In this document: positions 25,707 to 36,210 of the stretch, piece after piece
Layout: every line of letters begins with the position of its first letter
Position numbering within the stretch: position 1 is the first letter of the stretch
Assembly: GCA_020846005.1 (NCBI GenBank)
Contig: JADLEQ010000043.1
Span: 62,001-126,000 of the forward strand
Reading direction: 5' to 3'
DNA: 64,000 bases
Source: Polyangiaceae bacterium
GTDB taxonomy: Bacteria > Myxococcota_A > Polyangia > Polyangiales > Polyangiaceae
The notes under the pieces: generated by a model
Told to the model about the DNA's origin: nothing
The model's input: the letters and a program-made list of their open reading frames with translations, nothing else
Database searches by the model: none
Position numbers and translations under genes: made by a program

Positions 25707-26876
25707 ATGGAGAAGGTCGAGCGCCACCCGCCGGAGAGCCCCCGAATGACGTGGTCGCTCCGAGTCGCCCGGGTCCGCGGCATCGATATCCGCGTCCACG
25801 CGACCTTCCTGCTCGTCGTCACGTACTTCGTGATCGCGGGGTACCGGCACGGGCCGATCGGCGCGGCTTTCGGCGGAGCGCTGGTCGTGCTGATCTTCGC
25901 GAGCGTCACGCTGCACGAGCTCGGGCACAGCTTGGTGGCCCAGGCGCTCGGCGTGCCGGTCCGCGAGATCGTGCTGCTCCCCATCGGTGGCGTGGCGCGC
26001 CTCGGTCGCGAGCCGCGGACGCCGCTGCACGAGCTGCTGATCGCCGTGGCGGGCCCCGCGGTGAACGTCCTCCTCGCGGTGGGCCTCGCGGCGCTCGGGG
26101 TGAGCGTCTTCGGCCCGGCGTGGCTCACCGAGCTCGAGCTGCTGGAGGCGATGGAGGGCCAGCCGTCGGCGTCCGGACTCGTCGCCAACCTGCTCGTGTC
26201 CAACGTGCTGCTCGGCGTGTTCAACATGCTGCCCGCGCTCCCGATGGACGGCGGCCGAGTGTTCCGGGCCACGCTCGCGATGTTCACGACGCGCGAGCGG
26301 GCGACCAACGTGGCCGCGACGGTCGGCCAGGTGCTCGCCGCCAGCATGGGGATCTTCGCGCTGCTCAAGGGCAACTTCGTCCTCGCGTTGATCGGCGGCT
26401 TCGTCTTCCTGGCCGCGGGGCAGGAGCGCTACGCGGTGAACAGCCGGGTGGTCTTGCAGCACCTCCGCGCCGGGGAGGTCGTCAACCCCAACGCCGTCGT
26501 CCTCGAGCCGAGCCACCTGCTCGGTGACGTCCTCGACTGGGTCCTGCAGACCGGCCAGAGCCACTTCGCCGTGATCGCCGGCGGGCGCCTGCTCGGCGTG
26601 GCGAGCCGCGACGGCGTCCTCGCCGCGGTGCGTCGAACCGGGCTGGGTGCGCCCGTGACGCAGGCGCTCGAGCCGGTGCCCGTCGTCCCGGCCCAGCTCA
26701 CGCTGGAGGAGCTGCGCGCGGCGCTGGTGGAGACGGGCGCGTCCGCGGTCGCGGTCGAGGACGCCGACGGCTTCGCCGGGCTCGTCACCGCCGACGACCT
26801 CGCGCGCGTCGCGAGCGTGGCGACGGCGCTCGAGCGCATGGGCATCCGCCGCGAGCTGCCTCCGCCGCGCGCCTGA
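25707..26876 (+). CDS. site-2 protease family M50 metalloprotease with CBS-like domains
   Basis: A 389-residue intramembrane zinc protease. The HELGH motif lies on an early helix (near residue 73) and the third ligand in LPALPMDGGRVFR, both intact. About six membrane segments are followed by a C-terminal pair of CBS-like repeats (about 250-385; GEVVNPNAVVLEP and PVTQALEPVPVVP), the Rv2625c/SpoIVFB-with-CBS layout. The ATG at 25707 has gggaga a few bases upstream; an ATG at 25746 is also possible and starts nearer the conserved region. Substrates may be anti-sigma factors or other membrane proteins; none is nearby. Confidence 0.93.
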   Translation: MEKVERHPPESPRMTWSLRVARVRGIDIRVHATFLLVVTYFVIAGYRHGPIGAAFGGALVVLIFASVTLHELGHSLVAQALGVPVREIVLLPIGGVARLGREPRTPLHELLIAVAGPAVNVLLAVGLAALGVSVFGPAWLTELELLEAMEGQPSASGLVANLLVSNVLLGVFNMLPALPMDGGRVFRATLAMFTTRERATNVAATVGQVLAASMGIFALLKGNFVLALIGGFVFLAAGQERYAVNSRVVLQHLRAGEVVNPNAVVLEPSHLLGDVLDWVLQTGQSHFAVIAGGRLLGVASRDGVLAAVRRTGLGAPVTQALEPVPVVPAQLTLEELRAALVETGASAVAVEDADGFAGLVTADDLARVASVATALERMGIRRELPPPRA

Positions 26877-26961
26877 GATCGGCCGGGCTTCGCAACCGCC
26901 GGTTCTCCGGTAGGCTGGCGCCCGCTCGTCCCCTGGCGGGGCGAGCGGGAGACGCCCGCCC

Positions 26962-28590
26962 ATGTCGCAGACCGAAGCCGCGCACGCCCACCACGGCCAC
27001 CCCCGAGGCCTCTACACGCTCTTCGGCGCGGAGGCGTGGGAGCGGTTCTCCTACTACGGCATGCGGGCGCTGCTCGTCCTCTACATGGTCAACGCGCTCG
27101 GCATGCAGCGCAAGGACGCGCTCGAGGTCTACGCCCTCTACACGAGCCTCGTCTACCTCACGCCCATCCTCGGAGGCTGGTTCGCCGACCACGTCCTCGG
27201 TCGACGCAAGGCGGTCCTGATCGGTGGGATCGTGATGGCGCTCGGTCACCTCGCGATGGCGTTCGAGCCGCTGCTCTACACCGCGCTCGGGCTGCTCTGC
27301 GTCGGGAACGGCTTCTTCAAGCCGAACATCTCCACGATCGTCGGCGGGCTCTACGAGGAGAACGACCCTCGCCGCGACGGCGGGTTCACCATCTTCTACA
27401 TGGGCATCAACCTCGGCGCGTTCTTCTCGCCGATCGTGTGCGGCAACCTCGGCGAGAAGGTGGGCTGGCACTGGGGCTTCTCCGCCGCCGCGTTCGGGAT
27501 GGTGGCGGGCCTCGTGCAGTTCGTCCACGGGCAGAAGTACCTCGGCAACGTGGGGCTCCCTCCCGGCGCGGAGGGCCGGGCGTCGGGGGTCCTGGATCGT
27601 AAGGACTACACGGACGTGGCCATCTGGGTCGCAGGGTCCACCGCGCTCGTCGTGGGCCTGCTCCAGGGCTGGACGTTCCTCGGGCCCATCTTCGCGGCGA
27701 TCCCCAGCGCGGTGAAGCTCGCGATCGGGGTCGGGCTGATCGGGCTCACCTTCGCGCAGCTCTACAAGGGCAGCGATCGCGACGAGATGCAGCGGATCAC
27801 GGTCATCATCGTGCTCAGCCTCTTCAACATCTTCTTCTGGATGGGCTTCGAGCAAGCGGGCGGCACGATGACGCTCTTCGCCGACAAACAGACGGATCGG
27901 AACCTCTCCGGGCTGGGCGTGCTGTTCGCGGCGCTCGCGGTCGGTGCCGGCGCGTTCAACATCTGGAAGTCGACCGCCGAGGAGAAGAGCGGCAAGGCCC
28001 TCTGGCGCGCGCTGGTCGTCCTCTTCGGGCTGACGGCGCTCGGGGTCGCTGCGTTCGGCGCCAAGCTGCTCGCGGGCGGCGGCACCTTCGAACTCCCCGC
28101 GTCGCAATTCCAGTCGATCAACCCCCTGCTCATCGTGGTGCTCGCGCCGACGTTCTCTCGGATGTGGGAGACGCTCGACTCCGGGCGCCTCGCCACCTCC
28201 ACCCCGACGAAGATGGCGCTCGGCATGATCATCCTCGGGCTCGGCTTCGTGGTGATGTACGTCGGCCAGTCGCTGGCCGCGTCGGGCGCGGTGAGTCCGC
28301 TGTGGCTCGTGACCGTGTACGCCGTGCACACGATCGGGGAGCTGTGCCTGTCGCCGATCGGGCTGTCCATGGTGACGAAGCTCGCGCCGGTGCGTGTGGT
28401 CTCGCTGGCGATGGGCCTGTGGTTCGTCTCGAGCGCCGTCGCGAACTACCTCGCCGGGACCCTGGAGGCGCGTGTCGAGGAGTACCACTGGCCGATCTAC
28501 GGGGTGCTGGTCGTGTCCTCGATCGGTCCCGCGATCCTGCTGCTGGCGCTGACGCCTTGGCTCAAGCGCTGGATGCATGGGAGGGGCTGA
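26962..28590 (+). CDS. POT/PTR-family proton-dependent oligopeptide transporter
   Basis: A 542-residue major facilitator of the POT family, importing di- and tripeptides with protons. The N-terminal AEAWERFSYYGM contains the ExxERFxYYG proton-coupling motif. The second signature, including FYMGINLGAFFSP, lies in helix 5. There are 12-14 helices and family-typical length. It sits two genes downstream of the M13 peptidase, so a peptide-scavenging role fits, though the genes are not clearly one operon. The gene is closely followed by the tandem thioredoxin-fold gene. Confidence 0.95.
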   Translation: MSQTEAAHAHHGHPRGLYTLFGAEAWERFSYYGMRALLVLYMVNALGMQRKDALEVYALYTSLVYLTPILGGWFADHVLGRRKAVLIGGIVMALGHLAMAFEPLLYTALGLLCVGNGFFKPNISTIVGGLYEENDPRRDGGFTIFYMGINLGAFFSPIVCGNLGEKVGWHWGFSAAAFGMVAGLVQFVHGQKYLGNVGLPPGAEGRASGVLDRKDYTDVAIWVAGSTALVVGLLQGWTFLGPIFAAIPSAVKLAIGVGLIGLTFAQLYKGSDRDEMQRITVIIVLSLFNIFFWMGFEQAGGTMTLFADKQTDRNLSGLGVLFAALAVGAGAFNIWKSTAEEKSGKALWRALVVLFGLTALGVAAFGAKLLAGGGTFELPASQFQSINPLLIVVLAPTFSRMWETLDSGRLATSTPTKMALGMIILGLGFVVMYVGQSLAASGAVSPLWLVTVYAVHTIGELCLSPIGLSMVTKLAPVRVVSLAMGLWFVSSAVANYLAGTLEARVEEYHWPIYGVLVVSSIGPAILLLALTPWLKRWMHGRG

Positions 28591-28594
28591 GGCG

Positions 28595-29290
28595 ATGTGG
28601 CGCCCGGTCGACGTAGGCACGTCGCTGCTCGCGAGCGGCCTCCGGCTCGGCGCGGGGCTCCGCGTCGGGCGGCTGGGGCCGCGCCCGCGCGAGACGCTCG
28701 AACTCTATGACGAGGAGGGGTGCCCGTACTGCCGGAAGGTGCGGGAGGCGCTGAGCGAACTCGACCTCGAGGCGAGGATCTGGCCGTGCCCGGCCGGCGG
28801 CGAGCGCTACCGGGCCGAGGCGGAGCGCCGCGGCGGCAAGCGCCAGTTCCCGCTGCTCGTCGATGCGTCCTTGCCCGCTCCGCTCTACGAGTCGGACGCC
28901 ATCGTCCGCCATCTCCACGAGCGCTACGGCGCCGGGCGGCCGCCGCTCTGGGCGCGCCCGGGGCAGCTCCTCGATGCCCTCTCCGTGGCGGCGACCGGGA
29001 CGCGCGGCACGCGCGGGCTCCGCGCGCGCCCGGGGCGCCGCGCGCCGGAGCGCGCGCTCGAGCTCTGGAGCTTCGAGGCCTCACCGTACTGTCGCATCGT
29101 GCGCGAGCTCCTGACGGAGCTCGAGCTGCCGTACTTGCTGCACAACGTCGCCAAGCGGAGCCCGAGCCGGCCCGCGTTCGTCGCGCGGTCGGGGCGGATG
29201 ATGGTCCCCTACCTCGTCGATCCGAACACCTCGCGTGAGCTGTTCGAGTCGGCGGACATCGCCCGCTACCTCACCGAGACGTACGGCTGA
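28595..29290 (+). CDS. protein with two tandem GST-N/glutaredoxin-like domains
   Basis: A 231-residue protein. Two copies of the glutathione S-transferase N-terminal (thioredoxin-fold) domain occupy about 35-115 and about 155-230. The first has CPYC and the second SPYC at the active-site position; both have a conserved cis-Pro region (FPLLVD, VPYLVD) and the ESDAIVRHL/ESADIARYL helix. There is no GST C-terminal helical domain. The ATG at 28595 is favoured because ggagg lies 10 bases upstream; another ATG at 28577 overlaps the transporter gene. It could be a glutathione-dependent oxidoreductase; partners unknown. Confidence 0.88.
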   Translation: MWRPVDVGTSLLASGLRLGAGLRVGRLGPRPRETLELYDEEGCPYCRKVREALSELDLEARIWPCPAGGERYRAEAERRGGKRQFPLLVDASLPAPLYESDAIVRHLHERYGAGRPPLWARPGQLLDALSVAATGTRGTRGLRARPGRRAPERALELWSFEASPYCRIVRELLTELELPYLLHNVAKRSPSRPAFVARSGRMMVPYLVDPNTSRELFESADIARYLTETYG

Positions 29291-29295
29291 GTCCG

Positions 29296-29314
29296 CGCCC
29301 GCTACGCGCGGGCG
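29296..29314. terminator. possible bidirectional terminator hairpin
   Basis: cgcccgc, tacgc, gcgggcg is a perfect 7-bp GC stem with a 5-base loop in the 11-bp gap between two convergent genes, covering the gluQ stop codon. The position suits a shared terminator, but there is no T-run on either side, so the call rests on position and stem only. Confidence 0.35.
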
Positions 29315-30273
29315 TCGAGCAGCGCCGCCACGACGGACGGCGCCAGCCGGATCGGCGCCCGCGGCACGTCCGCCCAGGAGAACCGGGGCGTGAGCTCGTC
29401 GGCGCGCGCCCGCCCGAGCGCGCCCAGGCCCGCGGCCCGCGCCGCCCACTCGACGATGGCGCGGGGGTCGGCGCCGGCCGCGCGCAGCGTCGCGAGCGCC
29501 AGATCGTCGCTGCGCTTGGCGAGCCGCCGCCCGGCGGCGTCGACGACGAGCGGCACGTGGCGCCAGGTGGGGACCGGCAGCGAGAGGGCCCGCTGCAGGA
29601 GGAGCTGGCGCGCCGTGCTCGGCAGTAGGTCCGCGCCGCGCACGACCTCCGTCACGCCGTCCGCCGCGTCGTCCACCACCACGGCGAGCTGGTACGCGGG
29701 GACGCCGTCGCGGCGGCACACCGGGAAGTCACCGACCTCGGCGAGGACGTCGAAGGCTTGGGGGCCGTGGTGTTCGTCTCGAAACGCCACCGGGCCGGGG
29801 GGGACTCGGAGGCGTAGGCACGGCGCCCGGCCGCTCGCGCGCGTCGCCTCGGCCGCGCTCGTGTAGCGGTCGCGACACGTACCGGGGTATCGCGGCTCGG
29901 CGTCGCCCGCGTGGGGGGCCGACGCCGAGCGCGCGAGGTCGCCCCGCGTGCAGGTGCAGGGGTAGGCGAGCCCGCGCGCCGCGAGCGCCTCGGCCGCGGC
30001 GACGAGGCGATCCCGCCCGCGCGACTGCAGCCGCTCCGCGTCCCAGTCGAGGCCGAGCCACTCGAGCTCGCGTCGTACGTCGTCCGCGAGCGCGGGGCGC
30101 GCGCGGCTCGTGTCGAGGTCCTCCAGCCGCAGGACGACCCGGCCCCCGCGGGCGCGCGCGCTCCACCACGCCAACAGGAAGGCCCAGGCGTGCCCCACGT
30201 GGAGGTGGCCGGTGGGGCTCGGGGCGAGCCGACCGACGACGGCGGGCTCGGGCCGTGAGGGCGAGGGCGGCAT
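29302..30273 (-). CDS. gluQ: glutamyl-Q tRNA(Asp) synthetase
   Basis: A 323-residue paralogue of the glutamyl-tRNA synthetase catalytic domain that glutamylates queuosine in tRNA(Asp). It has [16 protein letters not shown], with the HIGH-like motif (25-28), and a zinc site of CxC followed by YPGTC. LAKRSDD stands at the KMSKS position. The anticodon-binding domain of GltX is absent, and the length is right for GluQ-RS. It diverges from the GspE-N-domain gene. No queuosine biosynthesis gene is in the window. Confidence 0.95.
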   Translation of the reverse strand: MPPSPSRPEPAVVGRLAPSPTGHLHVGHAWAFLLAWWSARARGGRVVLRLEDLDTSRARPALADDVRRELEWLGLDWDAERLQSRGRDRLVAAAEALAARGLAYPCTCTRGDLARSASAPHAGDAEPRYPGTCRDRYTSAAEATRASGRAPCLRLRVPPGPVAFRDEHHGPQAFDVLAEVGDFPVCRRDGVPAYQLAVVVDDAADGVTEVVRGADLLPSTARQLLLQRALSLPVPTWRHVPLVVDAAGRRLAKRSDDLALATLRAAGADPRAIVEWAARAAGLGALGRARADELTPRFSWADVPRAPIRLAPSVVAALLDARA

Positions 30274-30406
30274 GTGTCGGGGGGGGCGGGCGCGGTGGTC
30301 CGGCGCGCCTCGAGGCTAGCCGCTCCCGGCGTCGTGGCGAGGCCGAGGCGATGCCGCCCCAGGCTGCGCGCTTGCCCCCCGCGCCGAGGCCTGGAACGCT
30401 CGCCGC

Positions 30407-31576
30407 ATGTCGGTCGAGCTCGTGCGGCGCCTCGTCGAGGCAGAGGTCGTGTCGACGGCCGACGTGGAGGCCGCGCTGCTCGACGCGGCGGAGGACGGCG
30501 AGCACTTCCTGCGCGCGCTCGTCCGCCGGAGCGCGGAGGCCCAGCCGGCGGTCGAGCGGCTCCTCGAGGCGCGGGGCGTCCCAGCGCTGCGTCTGGTCCG
30601 CCCGGTGCCGGAGCTCCTCGCGCTGCTCCCGCCGAGCTGCGCCGAGCGGCTCCTCGCCGTACCGGTCCGGCGAGATCCGGTGACGGGGACGGTCGACGTG
30701 GTCTGCGCCGACGCGCGCGACCCGCACGTCGCGGCGGAGCTCGAGTGGCAGCTCGGCGCCCCTGTGCGCATCCTGCAAGCCGCGCTCGGGGAGGTGCTTC
30801 GAGCGCTCGACGAGGTCCACGAGATCTTCGATCTGCGCGCGCGCACGCCGGCGTTCGGGTCGCGCGTCCTCGGCGCGTCGGCGGCCGGGGCGGGGGTCCT
30901 CCGCTCCCGCGCGAGCGTGGCGCCCGAGCCGGCGATCGTCGCGCCCTCCGAGCCGCCGATCCCGCTCGTGCGCACGCGCGACTCCCTCGCGCCGCGCGCA
31001 CCCACCGCGCCCCTCGGCGTGTTCGATCTCGCTCCGGAGCGCCCGCTCGAGCACGCGCTCGGCGACGCGGGCCGCGCGACGCCCGCGGAGCCCTCGGAGG
31101 CGCTCGCTCGCCTCGGCGAGGCCGAGCGCCCGGACCAGGTCGTCGAGGCGCTCGTCGCGGGCGTCGCCGTCGTCGCGCCTCGGGTCGTAGTGTTGAGCTC
31201 GCGAGGGGCCGGCTACGAGGGTCGGGCCGCGAGCAATCTGGCGGGGGACGCCGAGCACCTGCGCGCCTTCCGCGTCGGTCTCGACGAGTCCCCGGTGCTT
31301 CGCGTCGCGATCGACTCCGGCTACTTCCTCGGCTGCCTGCCGCTCGATCCGGCGCACATCGGCCTAGCCGTCCTGCTCGGCGCCGACACGCGAGAGGAGA
31401 TCTACCTCGCGCCGGTGGCGGTGGGGGGGCGCGCGGCCCTCATCGTGGCTGCCGCCGGCTTCGAGGTCGCACACTCCGCCTCGCGCGCCATCGACGCCCT
31501 GGCGCGCGCGGCGTCGGAGGCGCTCGGGCGGATCGTGCGAGCGCGTCGCGGCTCGATCCCGCCCCCCAGCGGCTGA
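30407..31576 (+). CDS. GspE/PilB N-terminal-domain protein without ATPase
   Basis: A 389-residue protein. Residues 1 to about 150 match the N1 domain of type II secretion/type IV pilus ATPases (T2SSE_N/MshEN) in order of helices and the V-x-R-D motif. No Walker A, Walker B or GspE catalytic core follows. After a Pro/Ala/Arg-rich linker, the last ~170 residues form an alpha/beta domain of GAF-like appearance. Such stand-alone N domains in myxobacteria may act as regulators, for example c-di-GMP-binding MshEN, but ligand residues cannot be verified by eye. It precedes the mutase gene by 65 bp. Confidence 0.75.
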   Translation: MSVELVRRLVEAEVVSTADVEAALLDAAEDGEHFLRALVRRSAEAQPAVERLLEARGVPALRLVRPVPELLALLPPSCAERLLAVPVRRDPVTGTVDVVCADARDPHVAAELEWQLGAPVRILQAALGEVLRALDEVHEIFDLRARTPAFGSRVLGASAAGAGVLRSRASVAPEPAIVAPSEPPIPLVRTRDSLAPRAPTAPLGVFDLAPERPLEHALGDAGRATPAEPSEALARLGEAERPDQVVEALVAGVAVVAPRVVVLSSRGAGYEGRAASNLAGDAEHLRAFRVGLDESPVLRVAIDSGYFLGCLPLDPAHIGLAVLLGADTREEIYLAPVAVGGRAALIVAAAGFEVAHSASRAIDALARAASEALGRIVRARRGSIPPPSG

Positions 31577-31641
31577 GTGGCCGCCCGGGCGCGGCGTCGG
31601 CTGCCCCCGCCGAGCCGCTGGCGTGGCATGCTCGCGCCGCC

Positions 31642-33795
31642 ATGACCCACCCCGACGATCGTGCCGACCTCGAGCAGTGGCGCCGTCTCGCCGAGCGAGA
31701 GCGGAAGGGGCGGAGCCCCGAAGACCTCGTCCGCTCGAGCCCGCTCGGGTTCGCCGTTCGGCCGCTCTACACGCGGGCCGACCTCGACGGGGTGCCCCAC
31801 CTCGACACCGTCCCCGGCGCATACCCGTTCGTCCGCGGGCCCCGCGCGACGATGTACGCCGAGCGGCCGTGGACGATCCGGCAGTATGCCGGCTTCAGCA
31901 CGGCGGAGGAGTCCAACGCCTTCTACCGGCGCAACCTCGCGGCGGGGCAGAGGGGCCTGAGCGTCGCCTTCGATCTCCCGACGCACCGCGGCTACGACAG
32001 CGACCACCCCCGCGTCGTCGGCGACGTGGGCAAGGCGGGCGTCGCCATCGACAGCGTGGAGGACATGAAGATCCTCTTCGACGGCATCCCGCTCTCGGAG
32101 ATGAGCGTCTCGATGACGATGAACGGCGCGGTGCTCCCGGTGCTCGCGAGCTTCATCGTGGCGGGCGAGGAGCAGGGCGTGCCGCAAGCCGCCCTCACCG
32201 GGACCATCCAGAACGACATCCTGAAGGAGTTCATGGTCCGCAACACGTACATCTATCCGCCGGCGCCCTCGATGCGGATCGTGGCGGACGTGATCGAGCA
32301 CACGGCGCGCTTCATGCCCCGCTTCAACTCCATCTCGATCAGCGGCTACCACATGCAAGAGGCCGGCGCGACGCCCGATCTCGAGCTCGGCTTCACCCTC
32401 GCCGACGGCCTCGAGTACGTGCGCGCGGCGCTCGCCAAGGGCCTCGCGGTCGACGAGTTCGCGCCGCGGCTTTCGTTCTTCTTCGCCATCGGGATGAACT
32501 TCTTCGCCGAGATCGCCAAGCTGCGAGCCGCACGGCTCGTGTGGGCGCGGCTGATGAAGCAGCAGTTCGACCCGAAGAAGCCCGAGTCGCTGATGCTCCG
32601 CACCCACTGCCAGACCTCCGGGGTCTCGCTGACCGAGCAGGACCCGCTGAACAACGTCGTGCGCACGGCGTACGAGGCGCTCGCGGCCGTGCTCGGGGGC
32701 ACACAGAGCCTCCACACGAACGCCTTCGACGAGGCGATCGCGCTCCCGACGGACACGAGCGCGCGGGTCGCGCGCAACACCCAGCTCGTCCTCGCGCACG
32801 AGACGGGCGTCGTCGACGTGGTCGACCCCCTCGCCGGCTCCTACTATGTCGAGTGGCTCACCCACGCGCTGGATCGGCGCGCGTCTACGCTGATCGAAGA
32901 GGTGGAGGCGCTCGGTGGCATGACGCGCGCCGTGGAGAGCGGGATGCCGAAGCTCCGCGTCGAGGAGGCGGCCGCGAGGCGCCAGGCGCGCGTCGACCGC
33001 GGCGACGACGTGATCGTCGGGGTGAATCGGTACCGGCTCGAGCACGAGGAGCCCGTGGAGGTGCGCGTCGTCGACGACCGGGCCGTGCGCGAGCGGCAGA
33101 CCGCGCGGCTGGCCCAGGTGCGCGCGCGCCGCGACCCCCAGCGGGTCGAGGCGACCCTGGGGGCCCTCGGCGCGGCAGCCGCGAGCGGCGACGGGAACCT
33201 GCTCGGGCTCGCGATCGAGGCGGCCCGCGCGCGCGCGACGGTCGGTGAGATCTCGGACGCGCTCGAGCGCGTCTGGGGTCGGCACCGCGCCGAGGTCGCG
33301 ACCATCTCGGGCGTCTATGGAGGGCACTGGGAGGGGGACGACGCCTGGCGCGCGATCCGGGCCGACGTGGAGCGGTTCCTCGCCACGCACGGCCGGCGGC
33401 CGAGGATCCTCGTGGCCAAGCTCGGGCAGGACGGCCACGATCGGGGCGCCAAGGTGATCGCCACGGCGTTCGCCGACGCCGGTTTCGACGTCGACGTGGG
33501 CCCGCTCTTCCAGACGCCCGCGGAGGCAGCGCGCCAGGCGATCGAGAACGACGTCCACGTCGTGGGCGTCTCGTCCCAGGCGGCGGGGCACACCGCGCTC
33601 GTCCCGGCGCTGATCGCCGAGCTCCGCGCGCAGGGCGGCGGGGACGTGCTCGTGGTCTGCGGCGGGGTCATCCCGCAGTCGGACTACGCCGCGCTCGAGG
33701 CCGCGGGGGTCGGCGCGATCTTCGGTCCGGGGACCCCGGTGCCGGCCTCGGCGCGGCGCGTGCTCGATCTGCTCGCGGGTCGTGTCGCCGCCTGA
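31642..33795 (+). CDS. mcm: methylmalonyl-CoA mutase (B12-dependent)
   Basis: A 717-residue enzyme interconverting methylmalonyl-CoA and succinyl-CoA with adenosylcobalamin. An N-terminal TIM-barrel substrate domain (about 50-500; [20 protein letters not shown] and [14 protein letters not shown]) is followed by a C-terminal cobalamin-binding domain with GQDGHDRG and the cobalt-coordinating His599. It is a single-chain type with normal length. The ATG at 31642 is chosen; the frame is open for another 1.3 kb upstream, over the previous gene. Its stop overlaps the start of meaB by 14 bases. Confidence 0.98.
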   Translation: MTHPDDRADLEQWRRLAERERKGRSPEDLVRSSPLGFAVRPLYTRADLDGVPHLDTVPGAYPFVRGPRATMYAERPWTIRQYAGFSTAEESNAFYRRNLAAGQRGLSVAFDLPTHRGYDSDHPRVVGDVGKAGVAIDSVEDMKILFDGIPLSEMSVSMTMNGAVLPVLASFIVAGEEQGVPQAALTGTIQNDILKEFMVRNTYIYPPAPSMRIVADVIEHTARFMPRFNSISISGYHMQEAGATPDLELGFTLADGLEYVRAALAKGLAVDEFAPRLSFFFAIGMNFFAEIAKLRAARLVWARLMKQQFDPKKPESLMLRTHCQTSGVSLTEQDPLNNVVRTAYEALAAVLGGTQSLHTNAFDEAIALPTDTSARVARNTQLVLAHETGVVDVVDPLAGSYYVEWLTHALDRRASTLIEEVEALGGMTRAVESGMPKLRVEEAAARRQARVDRGDDVIVGVNRYRLEHEEPVEVRVVDDRAVRERQTARLAQVRARRDPQRVEATLGALGAAAASGDGNLLGLAIEAARARATVGEISDALERVWGRHRAEVATISGVYGGHWEGDDAWRAIRADVERFLATHGRRPRILVAKLGQDGHDRGAKVIATAFADAGFDVDVGPLFQTPAEAARQAIENDVHVVGVSSQAAGHTALVPALIAELRAQGGGDVLVVCGGVIPQSDYAALEAAGVGAIFGPGTPVPASARRVLDLLAGRVAA

Positions 33796-34768
33796 GGCGC
33801 CCGCGCCGGGCGGGCTCGACGTGGAGGCGCTCGCGCGCGGCGTCGTCGCGCGGGAGCGCCGCGCGCTCGCGCGGGCCGTGACGCTCGTCGAGAGCGCCCT
33901 GCCCGCACACCAGCGGTCGGCGGAGCGACTCCTCGCCGCGCTCGCCGGTCACGCGGGGGGGGCGCTCCGGCTCGGGGTGAGCGGCGTGCCCGGGGCCGGC
34001 AAGAGCACCCTCATCGAGACGCTCGGTCTGCACGTCCTCGAGCGCGGGCAGGGGGTCGCGGTGCTGGCGATCGACCCGTCGAGCGCCGTCTCCGGCGGGA
34101 GCGTGCTCGGCGACAAGACGCGCATGCAGCGGGTCGCATTGCACGAGCGCGCGTTCGTCCGCCCGAGCCCGTCCGCGGGGACGCTCGGCGGGGTGGCGCG
34201 GCGGACGCGCGAGGCCATGCTCGTGTGCGAGGCCGCGGGCTTCGAGGTCGTCCTCGTCGAGACGGTGGGCGTCGGGCAGTCGGAGCACGCGGTCTCTGCG
34301 CTCGTGGACGCGCTGCTCTTGGTGACCCTCGCGGGCGCGGGGGACGAGCTGCAGGGGATCAAGCGCGGCATCCTGGAGGTCGTGGACTTCGTGGCCGTGA
34401 ACAAGGCCGACGGGGACGGCGTGCGCCGCGCCGAGCGCGCGGCGGCCGAGCTGAGGTCCGCGCTCCACGTGCTGCGTGGCGCCGCCGCTCCGCCCATCCA
34501 CACGGTGAGCGCGATCGACGGGCGCGGGGTCCCGGAGCTCTGGGCGGCGCTCCGGGCCGATCACGCCGCGCGGCGAGCGTCCGGGGAGCTCGCCCGCAGA
34601 CGCGCCCGCCAGGAGCGCGAGCGGCTCCGCGCGCTCGTGCGAGACGGCATCGAGCGGCGCTTCTTCGAGCGCGCCGAGGTCGTCGCCGAGCTGTCGCGGC
34701 TGGAGCTCGAGGTCGAGGCCGGTCGCGTCGGCGCGGCGGAGGCCGCGCGCCGGCTGCTCGAGCTCTGA
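33782..34768 (+). CDS. meaB: MeaB/ArgK-type G3E GTPase chaperone of methylmalonyl-CoA mutase
   Basis: A 328-residue G3E GTPase that gates cobalamin loading and protects the mutase. G1 is GVPGAGKST, followed by [15 protein letters not shown] (G3) and VNKADGD (G4). A C-terminal helical dimerisation arm is present. It starts at GTG 33782 inside the mutase gene, so translation of the two is coupled, the normal pairing for MeaB. A second MeaB-type gene lies at 41836 with accC. Confidence 0.97.
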   Translation: MSPPEAPAPGGLDVEALARGVVARERRALARAVTLVESALPAHQRSAERLLAALAGHAGGALRLGVSGVPGAGKSTLIETLGLHVLERGQGVAVLAIDPSSAVSGGSVLGDKTRMQRVALHERAFVRPSPSAGTLGGVARRTREAMLVCEAAGFEVVLVETVGVGQSEHAVSALVDALLLVTLAGAGDELQGIKRGILEVVDFVAVNKADGDGVRRAERAAAELRSALHVLRGAAAPPIHTVSAIDGRGVPELWAALRADHAARRASGELARRRARQERERLRALVRDGIERRFFERAEVVAELSRLELEVEAGRVGAAEAARRLLEL

Positions 34769-34786
34769 GCGCCGTGGGTCGGCGGG

Positions 34787-35707
34787 CTAGAGCAGCGGGC
34801 GGACGCGCTCTGCGAACTCGTGCGCGCGCTCGACGATCTCGGACGCCTCGCCGAAGACGGCGAGGTCCACCTGGGTGACGCCGCGCCCGGCCAGCGCGCG
34901 CAGCGAAGCGGCGATGGCCTCGGGGGGGCCGCTGAAGGGGAGGGAGGCCACCGGATCGGAGGAGAACACGAGGGCGTGCTGGCACACGATCTCGAACGGC
35001 TGGCCCTCGCGCCCGTGCGCTCGGAGTCGCCCGCGGAGGTGCTCCAAGCGAGAGGCCATCGCGGTGAGGCCCGAGCCCTGACCTCGCCCGGTGGCCAGGG
35101 CCCAGCCGTCGCCGAGCCGGGCGGCGCGATCGACCGCCGCGTCGCCGTGCCCGCCGAGCACCAGGGGGATTGGCCGCGTCGGCGCGGGGAGGAACCCGGC
35201 GGGCTGCCAGCGGTAGCGCTCGCCCTCGAACCCCGTCGCCGCCCCCGACCAGACGGCCCGGAGCGCCGCGACGTGCTCCTCGAGGCGGGCGCCGCGCTGC
35301 TCGAAGGGGACGCCGAGCGCCGCGAACTCCTCGGCCATCCACCCTGCGCCCAGCCCGATGACGAGGCGCCCGGGCGCGAACTGCTCGATGGTCGCCAGCG
35401 CCTTGCCGAGGACGATGGGGTGACGATACGCCGCGACGAGCACGTTCGTCCCGAGGCGGACCCGGCGGGTGGAGCCGGCGAGGACGCCGAGCATCGCCAC
35501 GGGATCGAAGAACGGATCGCGCGCCGTGAGCGGATACGCGCCTCCCTTGGCGTACGGGTAGCTGGACGCGAGCTCGGCGGGCGTCAGCAGGTGATCGAAC
35601 ATCCACACCGAGTCGAACCCCAGCCGCTCGGCGGCGGCCGCGACGCTCGCGATCGAGCCCGCGTCGGCGCCGGGCTGCGAGGTCGGGAGGTGGAGGCCGA
35701 TCTCCAT
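34787..35707 (-). CDS. LLM-class (luciferase-like) oxidoreductase, likely F420-dependent
   Basis: A 306-residue luciferase-like monooxygenase-fold protein. It opens with EIGLHLPTSQPGAD and continues with GFDSVWMFDHLL, RLGTNVLVAAYRHP and LVIGLGAGWMAEEF, all typical of the TIGR03619-type F420-dependent branch. The cofactor may be F420 or FMN. It is the last gene of a minus-strand run, 2 bases after the epimerase gene. Substrate unknown. Confidence 0.9.
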   Translation of the reverse strand: MEIGLHLPTSQPGADAGSIASVAAAAERLGFDSVWMFDHLLTPAELASSYPYAKGGAYPLTARDPFFDPVAMLGVLAGSTRRVRLGTNVLVAAYRHPIVLGKALATIEQFAPGRLVIGLGAGWMAEEFAALGVPFEQRGARLEEHVAALRAVWSGAATGFEGERYRWQPAGFLPAPTRPIPLVLGGHGDAAVDRAARLGDGWALATGRGQGSGLTAMASRLEHLRGRLRAHGREGQPFEIVCQHALVFSSDPVASLPFSGPPEAIAASLRALAGRGVTQVDLAVFGEASEIVERAHEFAERVRPLL

Positions 35708-35709
35708 CG

Positions 35710-36210
35710 TCAGCCTCGCGGCGCGTGGGCCGCGAGGACGTCGGCGGGGGCCTGGACCAGCTCGATGAGCACGCCCTCGCCGCCGCGCGGGGCGTCCTCG
35801 CTGCCCTTCGGGTGGATGAAGCAGATGTCGTGGCCGGCGGCCCCGCGGCGGATGCCGCCCGGTGTGAACCGGACGCCCTGCGCCGCCAGCCACGCCACGG
35901 CCGCCGGGAGATCGTCCACCCACAGCCCGACGTGGTTCAGGGCGGGCTCGTCGACGCGCGGCCTCTTCGTGGGATCGAGCGGCTGCATGAGATCGATCTC
36001 GACGGCGTGGGGCGCGACCCCCGCCGTGAGGATGTCCTCGTCGACGTTGTCGCGCGCGCTCTGGTACGTCCCCGTGGCGGGTACGCCGAGCAGCTCGCAC
36101 CAGAGCGCCCGGAGGCGCCGCTTGTCGGCGCCTCCCACCGCGATCTGCTGCACGCCGAGCACGCGAAACGGGCGGGCCGTGCCCTCGCCGGTCGCCGCGG
36201 ACCCGGTCAC
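35710..36210 (-). CDS. VOC-family protein, probable methylmalonyl-CoA epimerase
   Basis: A 166-residue vicinal-oxygen-chelate protein. Two beta-alpha-beta-beta-beta halves are visible; the second contains [10 protein letters not shown] (metal His) and FIHPKGSE with VLIELVQ (metal Glu), which is the methylmalonyl-CoA epimerase pattern. It would convert (2S)- to (2R)-methylmalonyl-CoA, needed by the mutase encoded about 2 kb away on the other strand. The start is GTG with a GTGA overlap to the outer-membrane protein gene. A general glyoxalase-family role is the alternative. Confidence 0.78.
   Translation of the reverse strand: MTGSAATGEGTARPFRVLGVQQIAVGGADKRRLRALWCELLGVPATGTYQSARDNVDEDILTAGVAPHAVEIDLMQPLDPTKRPRVDEPALNHVGLWVDDLPAAVAWLAAQGVRFTPGGIRRGAAGHDICFIHPKGSEDAPRGGEGVLIELVQAPADVLAAHAPRG

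Noticed and set aside
31402-33591. Long minus-strand open frame opposite the mutase
   Set aside because: Shadow of methylmalonyl-CoA mutase; no recognisable domain.
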